Source of the DNA: Labilithrix sp.
GTDB taxonomy: Bacteria > Myxococcota_A > Polyangia > Polyangiales > Polyangiaceae
Direction: 5' to 3'
Assembly (NCBI GenBank): GCA_019637225.1
Contig: JAHBWC010000012.1
Coordinates: 58,481 to 122,480 of the forward strand
DNA: 64,000 bases
Shown here: positions 35,684 to 45,777 of the stretch, one piece after another
Layout of the letters: each line of letters begins with the position of its first letter
Position numbering within the stretch: position 1 is the first letter of the stretch
The notes under the pieces: model-generated
Databases searched by the model: none
What the model was told of the DNA's origin: nothing
Seen by the model: only the letters and a program-made list of their open reading frames with translations
Made by a program: the position numbers and the translations under genes

Positions 35684-36718
35684 GCGGCAGAGGCGCGTGA
35701 ACATCTCCTCGAGGATCGCGTCCGCCGAGCGGCGCGAGCTCTTGAGCGCGATGTCGGTCTCCTGCACGACGACGAGCCAGCGCTCGAGCTCGCGCGGGCG
35801 GAACGCCTTCAGCTTCGCCGCGAGGTCGCGCGCCTTGAACGCGGGGTAGATGCCGGCGCGGCGCGCGGCTTCGTCGATGCTCGCGCCGTCGCGGAGCGCC
35901 GCCTCGAGCTTGAGGAGCTGGCGCAGCGACCACGCAATGGCGCCGACGAGCGGCAGTCCGCGATCGCGCGGGTCGTAGACGTCGGCGAAGAGCGCGAGGA
36001 CCTTGCCGAGATCCTTCGTCCTCGCGGCGTCGACGAGGTTCCAGGTGTCGGCGAGCCTCACGCGCGTGACGCAGATCGAGACGGCGTCCTCGGTGATCGG
36101 CGCGCCCAGGCCGACGTAGAGCGAGAGCCGCTCGAGCACGTCGTCGAGGTACGAGAGATCGGGGCCGCCGATCTCGGCGATGAGCTCGCACGTGTCGGGG
36201 TCGATCGCGTGGCCCTTCGCCTCGGCGCGCTGCTTGATCCAGCCGGGGAGGCGGCGACCGTCGATCGTCGCGCAGTCGACGACGAAGCCGGCCTTCTTCG
36301 CGAGCGTCACCAGCTTGCGCCGGCCGTCGAGCTTCTGCGCGACGAGGACGAGGCACGTCGTGTCGACCGGGGCCTTGGCGTACTCGGCGAGGCGGTCGAG
36401 CGGAGGCAGCGCTTTGCCGTCGTCGTCGTCCGCGCTCGACTCGGCGGAGCTCGCGTCCCAGCGCTCGAGCCCGCGCACCAGGACGACGCGCCGCTTCGCC
36501 ATCATCGGCACGGTGCGCGTCGCCGCGAGGACCTTGTCGATCGGCGTCTCGCCCGCCGTGAACTTGTCGAGGTTCAGCTCGGCGAGGCCGCCACCGATCG
36601 CGGCCTTCGTGATGGCGGCGAGCGCCTGATCGCGGAGGAGCCGCTCCTCTCCCGAGAGGAGCCAGACCGGCAGGATGTCGCCGCCCTCCGCGCGCTTGAT
36701 CGCCTCGTCGGGCGTCAT
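35672..36718 (-). CDS. holA: DNA polymerase III delta subunit
   Basis: 348 residues. Delta is the clamp-loader subunit that opens the beta clamp. The start MTPDEAIKRAEGGDILPVWL, LSGEERLLRDQALAAI and NLDKFTAGET match the HolA N-terminus. The middle (RRVVLVRGLERWDA, LVLVAQKLDGRRKLVTLAKKAG, FVVDCATIDGRRLPGWIKQRA) and end (LLKLEAALRDGASIDEAARRAGI, FKARDLAAKLKAFRPRELERWL, DIALKSS) are also typical. It is 5 bp after the MYXO-CTERM gene on the same strand, an unusual but clear pairing. Confidence 0.88.
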   Translation of the reverse strand: MTPDEAIKRAEGGDILPVWLLSGEERLLRDQALAAITKAAIGGGLAELNLDKFTAGETPIDKVLAATRTVPMMAKRRVVLVRGLERWDASSAESSADDDDGKALPPLDRLAEYAKAPVDTTCLVLVAQKLDGRRKLVTLAKKAGFVVDCATIDGRRLPGWIKQRAEAKGHAIDPDTCELIAEIGGPDLSYLDDVLERLSLYVGLGAPITEDAVSICVTRVRLADTWNLVDAARTKDLGKVLALFADVYDPRDRGLPLVGAIAWSLRQLLKLEAALRDGASIDEAARRAGIYPAFKARDLAAKLKAFRPRELERWLVVVQETDIALKSSRRSADAILEEMFTRLCRRAA

Positions 36719-36723
36719 CGAGA

Positions 36724-37575
36724 TCAGGCCGCGGACGAGTCGCGCTTCGCTCGCGAGCGGCGACGAGCGGCGGCGATGCCGACTCCGACGACGGGGAGGA
36801 GGAAGAAGAGCGCCGCGCCGGGCGTGCCGAGCACGCCGGACGGGCCGAGGCCGACGACCTCGCAGCCGCAGCCCTTCGGGCGCGTCTTGATCTTCTCCTC
36901 GTCGGTCTCCTGCATCCCCTCGGCGGGGACGAAGCCGGTGGCGGTGCCGGTCGGCGTGACCTCGCTCGGACCGTTGTCGTTCTGCGCGACGGGCTCGTCG
37001 TTCTTCGCCTGGTTGGCGCCGGCGTCGTAGCCGTCGACCTTCTTGATGCTCTTCTCCTTGGCGTTGAACGCCATCGCGCGGCGATCGACGACGGGGTTGT
37101 CGCCCTTGAGGATCAGGTTGGCGGGCCCTCCGATCGTCGTGCCGTCGGAGGTGCGGACCTCGACCTTGTACTCGCCGGCCTCGTAGCCGCGCGTGCGCGT
37201 GAGACCGAAGTCGAAGCGCGTCCCCTTGAAGATCTTGCCGCTCGGATCGGCGAAGTCGACGTCGAGGCTCTCGATGCTCGGCGACTGGTTCTGCAGCGCC
37301 TGGCGGTTCAGCACGGGCTCGTTGTGGCCGTCGATGAGCGAGCGCTCGTACGCCATCGTCTTCGTGAACAAGAACTTCATCGACTGGTGCGCCGTCAGCG
37401 GCGCCTTCGGCAGCTCGATGGTCACGTAGATGTGCCACGCACCGGAGACCTCGGTCGCCTCGGTGCTCTTCAACTTGAACGTGCCCACCGCCTGCGCGGC
37501 GCGAGGGAAGGCTACGAGCGTCGCGATCGCGGCGAGGAGGGCGAACAGTGCCTGGCGGATCTTCTGGGCGTGCAT
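36724..37575 (-). CDS. MYXO-CTERM-like sorted surface protein
   Basis: 283 residues. Signal peptide ~1-29 (ALFALLAAIATLVAFPRAAQA). The ectodomain is beta-rich (WHIYVTIELPKAPLTAHQSM, GTRFDFGLTRTRGYEAGEYK). The C-terminus has the tripartite MYXO-CTERM design: Cys signature KGCGCEVVG, hydrophobic helix (ALFFLLPVVGVGIAAA) and an Arg cluster RRRSRAKR. In Myxococcota this tail directs processing and surface anchoring. The start is the ATG that begins the signal peptide; an upstream in-frame ATG at 37719 is less likely. Function of the ectodomain unknown. Confidence 0.8.
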   Translation of the reverse strand: MHAQKIRQALFALLAAIATLVAFPRAAQAVGTFKLKSTEATEVSGAWHIYVTIELPKAPLTAHQSMKFLFTKTMAYERSLIDGHNEPVLNRQALQNQSPSIESLDVDFADPSGKIFKGTRFDFGLTRTRGYEAGEYKVEVRTSDGTTIGGPANLILKGDNPVVDRRAMAFNAKEKSIKKVDGYDAGANQAKNDEPVAQNDNGPSEVTPTGTATGFVPAEGMQETDEEKIKTRPKGCGCEVVGLGPSGVLGTPGAALFFLLPVVGVGIAAARRRSRAKRDSSAA

Positions 37576-37803
37576 CACGGCGGGAACGCTAGCCGAAGTC
37601 GGCCGGGCCGGACAACGCGCGTTCTTCGGAATCGCCGCGCGGACCAGGCTCTTCAGGAATGGTCGATCTCTCGACAAACCCAAGGAAATAACGGCCCCGG
37701 CGTACGTAAGACGAGGCAACGTCTCGGGCCCATTTCAGGGCGGTGGCCGCGTTGACACCCCCCAGACGGGCAGGCACACTTACCCGCGGGCGTGCCCTAT
37801 TTT

Positions 37804-37817
37804 GCGTAAGTTTACGC
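37804..37817. promoter_or_regulatory. inverted repeat upstream of the PEGA kinase gene
   Basis: GCGTAA-GT-TTACGC is a perfect 6-bp inverted repeat with a 2-base spacer, 38 bp before the ATG at 37855. A TTGACA hexamer lies at 37752-37757, but no good -10 is spaced from it. It may be a regulator site; the promoter itself is not resolved. Confidence 0.3.
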
Positions 37818-37854
37818 CCGCTTTGCTGGATCGAGAACCGGAGCTGCGAGAGGG

Positions 37855-39540
<1,686 letters not shown>

Positions 39541-39561
39541 TCGTCGCTTCTCGCCGCTCGG

Positions 39562-39879
39562 TCAGCCGGCCTTGCGGCGGATGAGCGGGACGATGCTGCT
39601 CTCGCGGCGCTCGCGTTCGAGCGCGGCCTGGCGCATGTCCTTCAGGTACGCCTGCGCGTGGGCGAGGAGGATCTGGTTGCACCGGAGATCGGGCTGGAGC
39701 TCATCCAGCGCCGCGAGGAGCGGACCGCGTTCGGCCGCGGGCGTCTCGCGGAGCCGCTGGAGGACGATCTCCTTCGCGTCGTTCGCGCGCGCCATGAGCA
39801 CCGCGTCGAAGCGGAGGATCCCCTCGCGCTCGTCGGCGAGCACGGCTCGCATCGTGTGAAGAAGCTGTTCGGCCGTCAT
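39562..39879 (-). CDS. second FlgN-like flagellar chaperone
   Basis: 105 residues from an ATG with GAGGAAC directly upstream; an in-frame ATG at 39912 would add 11. It is a helical protein: MTAEQLLHTMRAVLADEREG, RANDAKEIVLQRLRETPAAERG, LRCNQILLAHAQAYLKDMRQ. The order and spacing match the FlgN at 42176 almost block for block (MTAEELLRTM..., ASAKEKIL, LRRNLLLLAHARDSL). FlgN binds FlgK and FlgL before export. This copy lies last in the flg operon, 62 bp after flgL. It may be specialised for one substrate. Confidence 0.75.
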   Translation of the reverse strand: MTAEQLLHTMRAVLADEREGILRFDAVLMARANDAKEIVLQRLRETPAAERGPLLAALDELQPDLRCNQILLAHAQAYLKDMRQAALERERRESSIVPLIRRKAG

Positions 39880-39941
39880 GTTCCTCGCGGTCTCCTGGTG
39901 CTGAAGGGACAAACGGCACCTTCGCGCCGGAGTTGAGGACG

Positions 39942-40817
39942 TCAGCCGGAGTTCGCGATCGACAGGAGCTGTTTCGTCACGGCGACGCTCCGCTCGTACG
40001 CGGTCCGCGCGAGCGTGAACTCGGTGATCTGCGCGGCGGGGTCGCCTTGGATCTCGTCGTGGAGCTGCTGCGCGAGCGCCGTCCGGGTCGACGCGATGAC
40101 GTCGACGGCCGTACGGAAGCGCTCCGCGCCGAACCCGGCCTCGACCTGCGAGCGCACGATCTGGCGGTGCCCGGCCTCGAGCGGATCGATCGCCGCGCGG
40201 ATGCCCGCCTGGTCGTCGGAGTAGAGCGCCTGCACGAGCGCGTCGAGGTCGGCGAAGATGTCGCGGCCGCCCGCCGAGGTGAACGCCATCGCGCCGCTGA
40301 CGTTCGCCGGCGTCGACACTCCGTCGAAGACGGGCACGCGCACGGTCTGATCGTTGCCGACGAACGCGCCGGTGGCGGGGTCGAACGGCGCGGTGTCGGT
40401 CTTGGTCCCGCCGAACAGGAACTTGTTCGCGTAGCGGGTGTTCGCGAGCGACAGGAGCGAGTCGCGGATCATCTTCACCTCGTCGCCGAGGAGGCTCCGC
40501 GCGTGCGCGTCGGCCGTCGTGTTCGCGCCGGCGATGGCGGCCTGGCGCGCGCGGGAGATGAGGTCGATCCCCTCGGTGAGCGCGTTCTGCGCGATCTCGA
40601 GCTCGCCCTGCGCGCGGGTGGCGATCTGCGAGTGCTGATCGAGCAGCGCGACCGCGTAGTTCTTGCGGATCATCGAGCCGTACGCGGCGGGATCGTCCGA
40701 CGGCTTGGTCACGCGCTGCCCGTTCACCGCGACGCGCGACGCATCGTCGAGCCGGCTCGCGGCGCGGCTCTGCGCGAGGACCATCGTTCCGACCCGTGAC
40801 CGATCCGTGACGCGCAT
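39942..40817 (-). CDS. flgL: flagellar hook-filament junction protein 3
   Basis: 291 residues. The N-terminal D0/D1 region MRVTDRSRVGTMVLAQSRAA, with SRLDDASRVAVNGQRVTKPSDDPAAYG, is the flagellin/FlgL pattern (ending PSDDP). The C-terminal helix TEFTLARTAYERSVAVTKQLLSIANSG completes it. FlgL sits on FlgK and receives the filament. It is one base overlapping flgK (TGATG) and is in the flgG-flgL minus-strand operon; a second flgN-like gene follows. Confidence 0.93.
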   Translation of the reverse strand: MRVTDRSRVGTMVLAQSRAASRLDDASRVAVNGQRVTKPSDDPAAYGSMIRKNYAVALLDQHSQIATRAQGELEIAQNALTEGIDLISRARQAAIAGANTTADAHARSLLGDEVKMIRDSLLSLANTRYANKFLFGGTKTDTAPFDPATGAFVGNDQTVRVPVFDGVSTPANVSGAMAFTSAGGRDIFADLDALVQALYSDDQAGIRAAIDPLEAGHRQIVRSQVEAGFGAERFRTAVDVIASTRTALAQQLHDEIQGDPAAQITEFTLARTAYERSVAVTKQLLSIANSG

Positions 40818-42172
40818 CAGAAGGACTCCATCAGCGTCTGCAAGAGCTCGTCGACCGTGCGGAGAACCTTCGACGCCGCCTGGAAGGCTCGCTGGTACTG
40901 GGCGAGATCGACCATCTCCTCGTCGATCGAGACGCCGTTTGCGCTGGACTCCAGCTGCTCGGCGACCGCGAGCGTGTCGGTCCTCAGCTGCGACTCGGCG
41001 TTCGCGCTCGCCTTCCGGAGCCCGATGTCGGTCGCGATGTCGGCGAAGCGATCGGCGAGCGTCGAGCCGCCGAACGCCGCCGCGCTCCCGAGCTCGCCGA
41101 GCCTCAGCGCGACGCTGTTTCCGCCCGGCAGCTCGCCGGGGGCGCCGGCCGCGCCGATGCGCTCGGGGTGGCCGACGAGCGACGGATCCATCTCCATCGC
41201 GGCGGCCGCGCCCTTCTGCGTCGCCGGCGGAACGAACAGCGGCCGTCCGGTGACGCCGTCGCTGCCGTAGCCCGTCGTGTGAGCCGCGTTGAACGCGTTG
41301 GCGACGTCGAAGGCGTAGGCGTCGAGCTTGGCGCGGCTCGCCGCGAGGTCGATGTCGCGGGCCTCGCGCAGCCCGCCGAGCACGCCCGTGTCGATGCGCG
41401 CGGTGACGTCGTTCTTCGTCGCGCCCGTCACGAAGAAGCGCATCGCGCCGTTCGGGTCGAGGTCCATCGAGACGGGGGAGAAGCTGTTCCCCTCGACGAG
41501 CACGGATCCGGCGGAGAAGAGCGTCACGCGTCCGTCCGGCCCCTCGACCGCCGTGGCGCCCATCTGCTCGCCGAGCCTCCGGATCGCCAGATCGCGCTGA
41601 TCGCGGAGACCGCTCGGATCGCCGCCCGCGCCCATCGCCGTCGCGATCTGCTTGTTGAGGTCGGCGATGGTGGAGAGCCCGGCGTTGATGCCGGCGACGA
41701 CGTCGCGCGCGCGGCCGAGCAGGCTCTCGCCCGTGGCCTCGAGCGCCTTGGCCGTGCTGGAGATGGTGGCGGCGAGGTTCTGCGTCTTGGCGATCGCGTC
41801 CATGCGGAGCGACGGATCGATCGGAAAGGCGGCGAGCGCGTTGAACGACTGGACGAGGGACATCGCCGCGTCGCCGACCGAGCCGGTGGGCGGGGCGAGC
41901 GTGGTCTCGATCTCCGTGAGCGCGTTGCCGCGCGCCTGGGCGGCGCTGAACTTCGACTGCTGGGCGACCATGTGCCCGAACGCGAAGCGGTCGAAGGTCC
42001 GCGCCGTCGTGGCGACGCGGACGCCGCCGGCGAAGGTGGTCTCGAGGACCGCGCGCCGTCGCACGTACCCCGGCGTCGAGGCGTTGGAGACGTTCTGGCC
42101 CGTCGTCGTCAGCGCCGCGCTCTGGGCGAGCAAGCCGTCGCGCGCCGTACCGAGGAGGCCGAAGAGGCTCAT
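40817..42172 (-). CDS. flgK: flagellar hook-associated protein 1
   Basis: 451 residues, near the shorter end for FlgK. N-terminus MSLFGLLGTARDGLLAQSAA with TTGQNVSNASTPGYVRRR is the rod/hook-family signature (ANV-N-TPGY). The C-terminal ISIDEEMVDLAQYQRAFQAASK-type helix (VSIDEEMVDLAQYQRAFQAA) and LRTVDELLQTLM finish the D0 domain. The middle has a typical FlgK insertion. It overlaps flgL by one base and lies 3 bp after flgN. Confidence 0.94.
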   Translation of the reverse strand: MSLFGLLGTARDGLLAQSAALTTTGQNVSNASTPGYVRRRAVLETTFAGGVRVATTARTFDRFAFGHMVAQQSKFSAAQARGNALTEIETTLAPPTGSVGDAAMSLVQSFNALAAFPIDPSLRMDAIAKTQNLAATISSTAKALEATGESLLGRARDVVAGINAGLSTIADLNKQIATAMGAGGDPSGLRDQRDLAIRRLGEQMGATAVEGPDGRVTLFSAGSVLVEGNSFSPVSMDLDPNGAMRFFVTGATKNDVTARIDTGVLGGLREARDIDLAASRAKLDAYAFDVANAFNAAHTTGYGSDGVTGRPLFVPPATQKGAAAAMEMDPSLVGHPERIGAAGAPGELPGGNSVALRLGELGSAAAFGGSTLADRFADIATDIGLRKASANAESQLRTDTLAVAEQLESSANGVSIDEEMVDLAQYQRAFQAASKVLRTVDELLQTLMESF

Positions 42173-42175
42173 GGC

Positions 42176-42472
42176 TCAGAGCCTGGCGTCGAGGCGTCCC
42201 CGCCCCGTCGGGTGGCAGAGCTCGATCGCCTCGCGCAGCGAGTCGCGCGCGTGCGCGAGCAAGAGGAGGTTCCGCCGGAGCTCGATGCGGAGCTCGCGGA
42301 GCGCCGCGAGGAGGGCGGGGCGCTCGGAGGCGGGCGCGGCGTTGACGCCCGCGAGGATCTTCTCCTTCGCGGAGGCGGCCTCGGTCACGGCCCGGCCGTC
42401 GAGGCGTCGAATCGCCTCCCGCTCCGACGCGAGCGCATCGCGCATCGTGCGGAGGAGCTCTTCGGCTGTCAT
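42176..42472 (-). CDS. flgN: flagellar export chaperone FlgN
   Basis: 98 residues, all helical: EELLRTMRDALASEREAIRRL, AASAKEKILAGVNAAPASER, RELRIELRRNLLLLAHARDS. FlgN keeps FlgK/FlgL unfolded and delivers them to the export gate. It lies directly upstream of flgK and overlaps flgM by 4 bp, the common flgM-flgN-flgK-flgL order. A near-copy sits at 39562. Confidence 0.85.
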   Translation of the reverse strand: MTAEELLRTMRDALASEREAIRRLDGRAVTEAASAKEKILAGVNAAPASERPALLAALRELRIELRRNLLLLAHARDSLREAIELCHPTGRGRLDARL

Positions 42473-42762
42473 CCTTCGTCACCGCCGACGAGACCGACGA
42501 GGCTCTCGGCGATCCGCTTGGAGTCGACGCGGAAGCTCCCGTCCTTGATCGCCGAGCGGAGCTCGTCGATGCGCGCCATGCGCGAGGCGAGCTCCTGGGC
42601 CCGGCCGGAGACGGAGACCTCGAGTGCGTCGCCGGCGGGCGCCTTGGCCTTCGCCGTCGTGGCGCGCGCGCCGCTCTCGGTCTTTTCGGTCTTGTCGACG
42701 GGCCGGGCCGCGGCGGGGGCGGTGCGGTCCGACAGGTCGAGGTAGCGATCGGTGATCCTCAT
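42469..42762 (-). CDS. flgM: anti-sigma-28 factor FlgM
   Basis: 97 residues. A Thr/Lys/Ala-rich N-terminus and a C-terminal helix pair with the block VSVSGRAQELASRMARIDEL, RSAIKDGSFRVDSKRIAESLV, the FlgM C-terminal sigma-binding region. FlgM holds sigma-28 (FliA) until the hook-basal body is done and is then exported. fliA itself is not in the window. It is followed by flgN with a 4-bp overlap. Confidence 0.9.
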   Translation of the reverse strand: MRITDRYLDLSDRTAPAAARPVDKTEKTESGARATTAKAKAPAGDALEVSVSGRAQELASRMARIDELRSAIKDGSFRVDSKRIAESLVGLVGGDEG

Positions 42763-42766
42763 GGTC

Positions 42767-43150
42767 TCATTCCCCAGTCTCTCGAACGGCCGGCCCCGGC
42801 GGGACTTGAGGGGCCACGGTCACTTTTTTCGTCGCGGAGGTCGGCGCGGCGGCGGCCTCCGTCGATGCGACATGTGCGGTGCGCGCGCCTCCGTGGTGCG
42901 CCGCCGAGATCGCCTGCTCGATCGCGCGGCCCATCCCGAGCCCGCCCGCGGCGGAGATCGAAGAGGCGAGCGCCTCGACGGCCATGTCCGCGTATCCCCC
43001 ACCTTTTCCGGCGACCTTGGTGGACGAGAGCATCTGCCGGACGAGGATCGCCTCGAAGTCGCGGCCGACCTTCGCCACGTCCTCGGCGGCTTTGGTCTCG
43101 GAGCCCGGAGCCGGCGCGGCGGGCGCCGGGGCCTGGATGCGGAAGCTCAT
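42767..43150 (-). CDS. flgJ: FlgJ-type rod-binding protein (no muramidase domain)
   Basis: 127 residues. The core DVAKVGRDFEAILVRQMLSS followed by GGGYADMAVEALASSISAAG, GLGMGRAIEQAI is the rod-capping/rod-binding domain. The C-terminal muramidase of enterobacterial FlgJ is absent, so cell-wall opening must be done by another enzyme. The tail is Pro/Thr-rich. It overlaps flgI by 4 bp. Confidence 0.85.
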   Translation of the reverse strand: MSFRIQAPAPAAPAPGSETKAAEDVAKVGRDFEAILVRQMLSSTKVAGKGGGYADMAVEALASSISAAGGLGMGRAIEQAISAAHHGGARTAHVASTEAAAAPTSATKKVTVAPQVPPGPAVRETGE

Positions 43151-44256
43151 TGGATGACGAGCTCCGCCTCGAGGACGTTCGCCCCGCGGAGGGCCTGGAG
43201 CACACCGGCGAGCTCGCGCGGCGACAGGCCGAGCGCGCCGAGGGCCTGCGCGACGTCGGCGAGCGTCGGCGCCTCCTTCATGTAGCCCACGGTCGTCTTC
43301 GCGTCCTCGGCCTTCACGTCGGAGCGCTGCAGCACGGCGGTGCTCCCCGTGCCGAACGGCGCGACGGGCTGGGAGGCGACGGCGGCCTCCTTGACGACGA
43401 TCGTGAGGTTGCCGTGGACGACCGCCGCCGGCGACAGCCGGACGTCGCCGCCCGCGACGATCGTGCCGGTGCGCTCGTTGATGACGACGCGCGCGCGGCG
43501 CACCGGGATGACCTCGAGCTCCTCGAGCGCGGCCATCAGCTCGACGGGCTTCGTCTCGTAGCCCGCGGGGACCTTCACCTTGACGACGCCGCCGTCGATC
43601 GCGCTCGCCGTGCCGGGGAACTTCTGGTTCACGGCCTCGGCGATGCGCGAGGCGACGGTGAAGCCGGGGGTCCGGAGCTCGAGCCGGAGCGCGCCGCCCT
43701 CGACGATGTTGGAGGCGACCTCGCGCTCGACGATCGCGCCTTCGGCGATGCGCCCGGCGGTCAGCGATCCCTGCCGCACGCTCGAGCCGCTCGCGCCGCG
43801 CGCGTCGATGCCGCCGAGGACGAGGTTGCCCTGCGCCAGCGCGTAGGTCTTCTGGTCGGCTCCCTTCAGCATCGTCTGGACGAGCATCCCGCCGCTGAGC
43901 GAGCGGGCGTTGCCGACGGAGGCGACGGTGATGTCGATCTTCGTGCCTTGCTTGGCGAACGGCGGCAGCTGCGCCGTCACGATGACGGCGGCCACGTTGC
44001 GCAGGCGGATCTGCGGCGAGTCGACCTGCACGCCGAGGCGGCGCAGCATCGAGAGGACCGACTGCGCCGTGAACGGGACGCTGACGTCGTCGCCCGTGCC
44101 GGCGAGGCCGGTGACGAGCCCGTAGCCGACGAGCTGGTTCTCGCGGGCGCCGCCGGCGTCGACGAGGTCGCGCAGCCGCTCGGCGCGCGCCTCCTTCGGC
44201 GAGACGAGGCACGCGAGCAGGGTGAAGAGCGCGAAGACGAGCGAGAGACGACGCAC
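43147..44256 (-). CDS. flgI: flagellar P-ring protein
   Basis: 369 residues from a GTG with AGGAG 6 bases upstream. Signal peptide (~1-25, cut after ARA-E), then ERLRDLVDAGGARENQLVGY, GLVTGLAGTGDD, ADQKTYALAQGNLVLGG, and the C-terminal ERTGTIVAGGDVRLSPAAV and VAQALGALGLSPRELAGVL blocks, all typical of FlgI. It forms the ring around the rod in the peptidoglycan layer. It is 19 bp after flgH. Confidence 0.95.
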   Translation of the reverse strand: MRRLSLVFALFTLLACLVSPKEARAERLRDLVDAGGARENQLVGYGLVTGLAGTGDDVSVPFTAQSVLSMLRRLGVQVDSPQIRLRNVAAVIVTAQLPPFAKQGTKIDITVASVGNARSLSGGMLVQTMLKGADQKTYALAQGNLVLGGIDARGASGSSVRQGSLTAGRIAEGAIVEREVASNIVEGGALRLELRTPGFTVASRIAEAVNQKFPGTASAIDGGVVKVKVPAGYETKPVELMAALEELEVIPVRRARVVINERTGTIVAGGDVRLSPAAVVHGNLTIVVKEAAVASQPVAPFGTGSTAVLQRSDVKAEDAKTTVGYMKEAPTLADVAQALGALGLSPRELAGVLQALRGANVLEAELVIQ

Positions 44257-44275
44257 GGAGGGCTCCTGACGGGGC

Positions 44276-44995
44276 TCAGAACGGGTTGGCGGATTCGATG
44301 AGGCGGGCGAGCCAGCCCTTGCGCTGCTGGTCGGCGATGTCGCCGCGGCCGGTGAACTCGATCTGCGCGTCGGCGATGCGCGACGAGGCGATCGTGTCGT
44401 CCTTCTCGATGTCGACGCGGCGGACGAGCCCAGACACGTAGAGGTGGTACTCCTCGTTGTTGATCAAGACGACCTTCGTGCCCTCGAGGAAGAGGTCGCC
44501 GTTCGGCATCTCGCGCGCGACGCGGACGGCGATGCTGCCGCTGAGCTCGCCGGCGCGCGCCGTGTCGCCGGCGCCCGCGAAGCCGGAGCTCGACGCGTAC
44601 TCCATGAGCTTCGTCGGATCGATCTCCGGGTAGGCCTTCTTGAGCGCGGGGAGGAAGCCCATGAGCGCGCTCGCGCCGCTCGTGCCGCTGCTCTCCTGCT
44701 TCAGGTTCGTCGTCGACGCGCCCTTCGCGTTGGCGTGCTCGTCGATCTTGATGACCACGAAGTCGCCCACGCGGGTCGCGCGCGTGTCCTCGAGCCAGCC
44801 GCCGCTCGTCTCGCTGAAGAGCGAGCCGTTCAGCGGCCGCGCGGAGGCGGAGTCCTGCGCGTAGGCGCCGGGCTCGTAGACGCGGTGGCGCGGCTTGAAC
44901 GGGGCGATGTGCCGGGGCCCGCAGCCCGCGAGCGAGCACGCGACGGCGAAGAGGACGCCGGCGGCGACGGCGCGGCGCACGGTGTCGCGGCTCAC
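44276..44995 (-). CDS. flgH: flagellar L-ring lipoprotein
   Basis: 239 residues. Lipoprotein signal with lipobox LAGC (Cys25). The blocks GSLFSETSGGWLEDTRATRVGD (start ... GDFVVIKIDEHANAKG) and GDLFLEGTKVVLINNEEYHLYVSGLVR-type end (EYHLYVSGLVRRVDIEKDDT, SSRIADAQIEFTGRGDI) are diagnostic of FlgH. It forms the outer-membrane ring of the basal body, implying a Gram-negative envelope. It overlaps flgA by 4 bp. Confidence 0.95.
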   Translation of the reverse strand: MSRDTVRRAVAAGVLFAVACSLAGCGPRHIAPFKPRHRVYEPGAYAQDSASARPLNGSLFSETSGGWLEDTRATRVGDFVVIKIDEHANAKGASTTNLKQESSGTSGASALMGFLPALKKAYPEIDPTKLMEYASSSGFAGAGDTARAGELSGSIAVRVAREMPNGDLFLEGTKVVLINNEEYHLYVSGLVRRVDIEKDDTIASSRIADAQIEFTGRGDIADQQRKGWLARLIESANPF

Positions 44996-45777
44996 GAGTC
45001 CTCCAGCGACACGGCGTGGTCCTTGTCGATCGCGCGCGCGCGGAGCACGCGGCCGGACGGCTTGATCGTGACCGGGAGCACGGCGCCGACGTCGCTGTCG
45101 GTCGCCGCGACGCCCGCGATGCTCACCTCCACGAGGCCACGTTGAATCACGAGCGTGATCGGCGCGCCTCGCGGGATCTCGGCGAACGCCGCGTCCGGGG
45201 GCAGGACGAGCTCGATCGGCGTGATGGCCTTCTGGAGCGGCGCGTCCGACTCGCCGAGGAACGTCACCGTCGCCTGTGCGGTCGCCGGACCGGCGCGCCG
45301 CGGGAGCACGGGGAAGTCGACCGTCACGCGCTGGAAGTCTGCCGGGACCTCCACGCCCGAGGCGCGCACGTTCGACAGCGTCGCGCCGCGCGGGAGGCGC
45401 GTGCTCGCGAGCGCCGTCCGGATCGCGTCGGACACTTCGGTGGCGGCGAGGCGGCGCGTCTTGCGCGAGATGCGGACCGCGGTCGGGATCTTCTTCGGAG
45501 GAGCCAGGTCCGCCGCGGCGAAGGCGCGCTCGATCTCCGCGCGCTCGACGATCCGCGAGGAGCCGATCGGCGGCGTCGGTCCGATCTCGACGTCGGGAGC
45601 CGAGGCGCCGAGGAGATCCTTCGCGCGCACCTTCGCGCCGGGAACCTCGACGCGCGGGACCGCGGTCTCGCCCGCGTGGACGATGCGCGCCGGCGCGCCG
45701 GTCGGGGCGCCCTGGGCCTTCGCGGCGTCGGCGAGGACCGCGACGAGGAGGAGCGCGAGCGATTGCGTCTTCATCAT
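44992..45777 (-). CDS. flgA: P-ring assembly chaperone FlgA
   Basis: 261 residues. Signal peptide (~1-22), a ~110-residue N-terminal part, then the SAF-type domain seen in FlgA (ITLVIQRGLVEVSIAGVAAT, DVGAVLPVTIKPSGRVLRAR). The C-terminal end 'SGRVLRARAIDKDHAV' is the FlgA motif. It chaperones P-ring assembly in the periplasm. It starts 4 bp inside flgG (start ATGATG; either codon possible). Confidence 0.9.
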   Translation of the reverse strand: MMKTQSLALLLVAVLADAAKAQGAPTGAPARIVHAGETAVPRVEVPGAKVRAKDLLGASAPDVEIGPTPPIGSSRIVERAEIERAFAAADLAPPKKIPTAVRISRKTRRLAATEVSDAIRTALASTRLPRGATLSNVRASGVEVPADFQRVTVDFPVLPRRAGPATAQATVTFLGESDAPLQKAITPIELVLPPDAAFAEIPRGAPITLVIQRGLVEVSIAGVAATDSDVGAVLPVTIKPSGRVLRARAIDKDHAVSLEDS

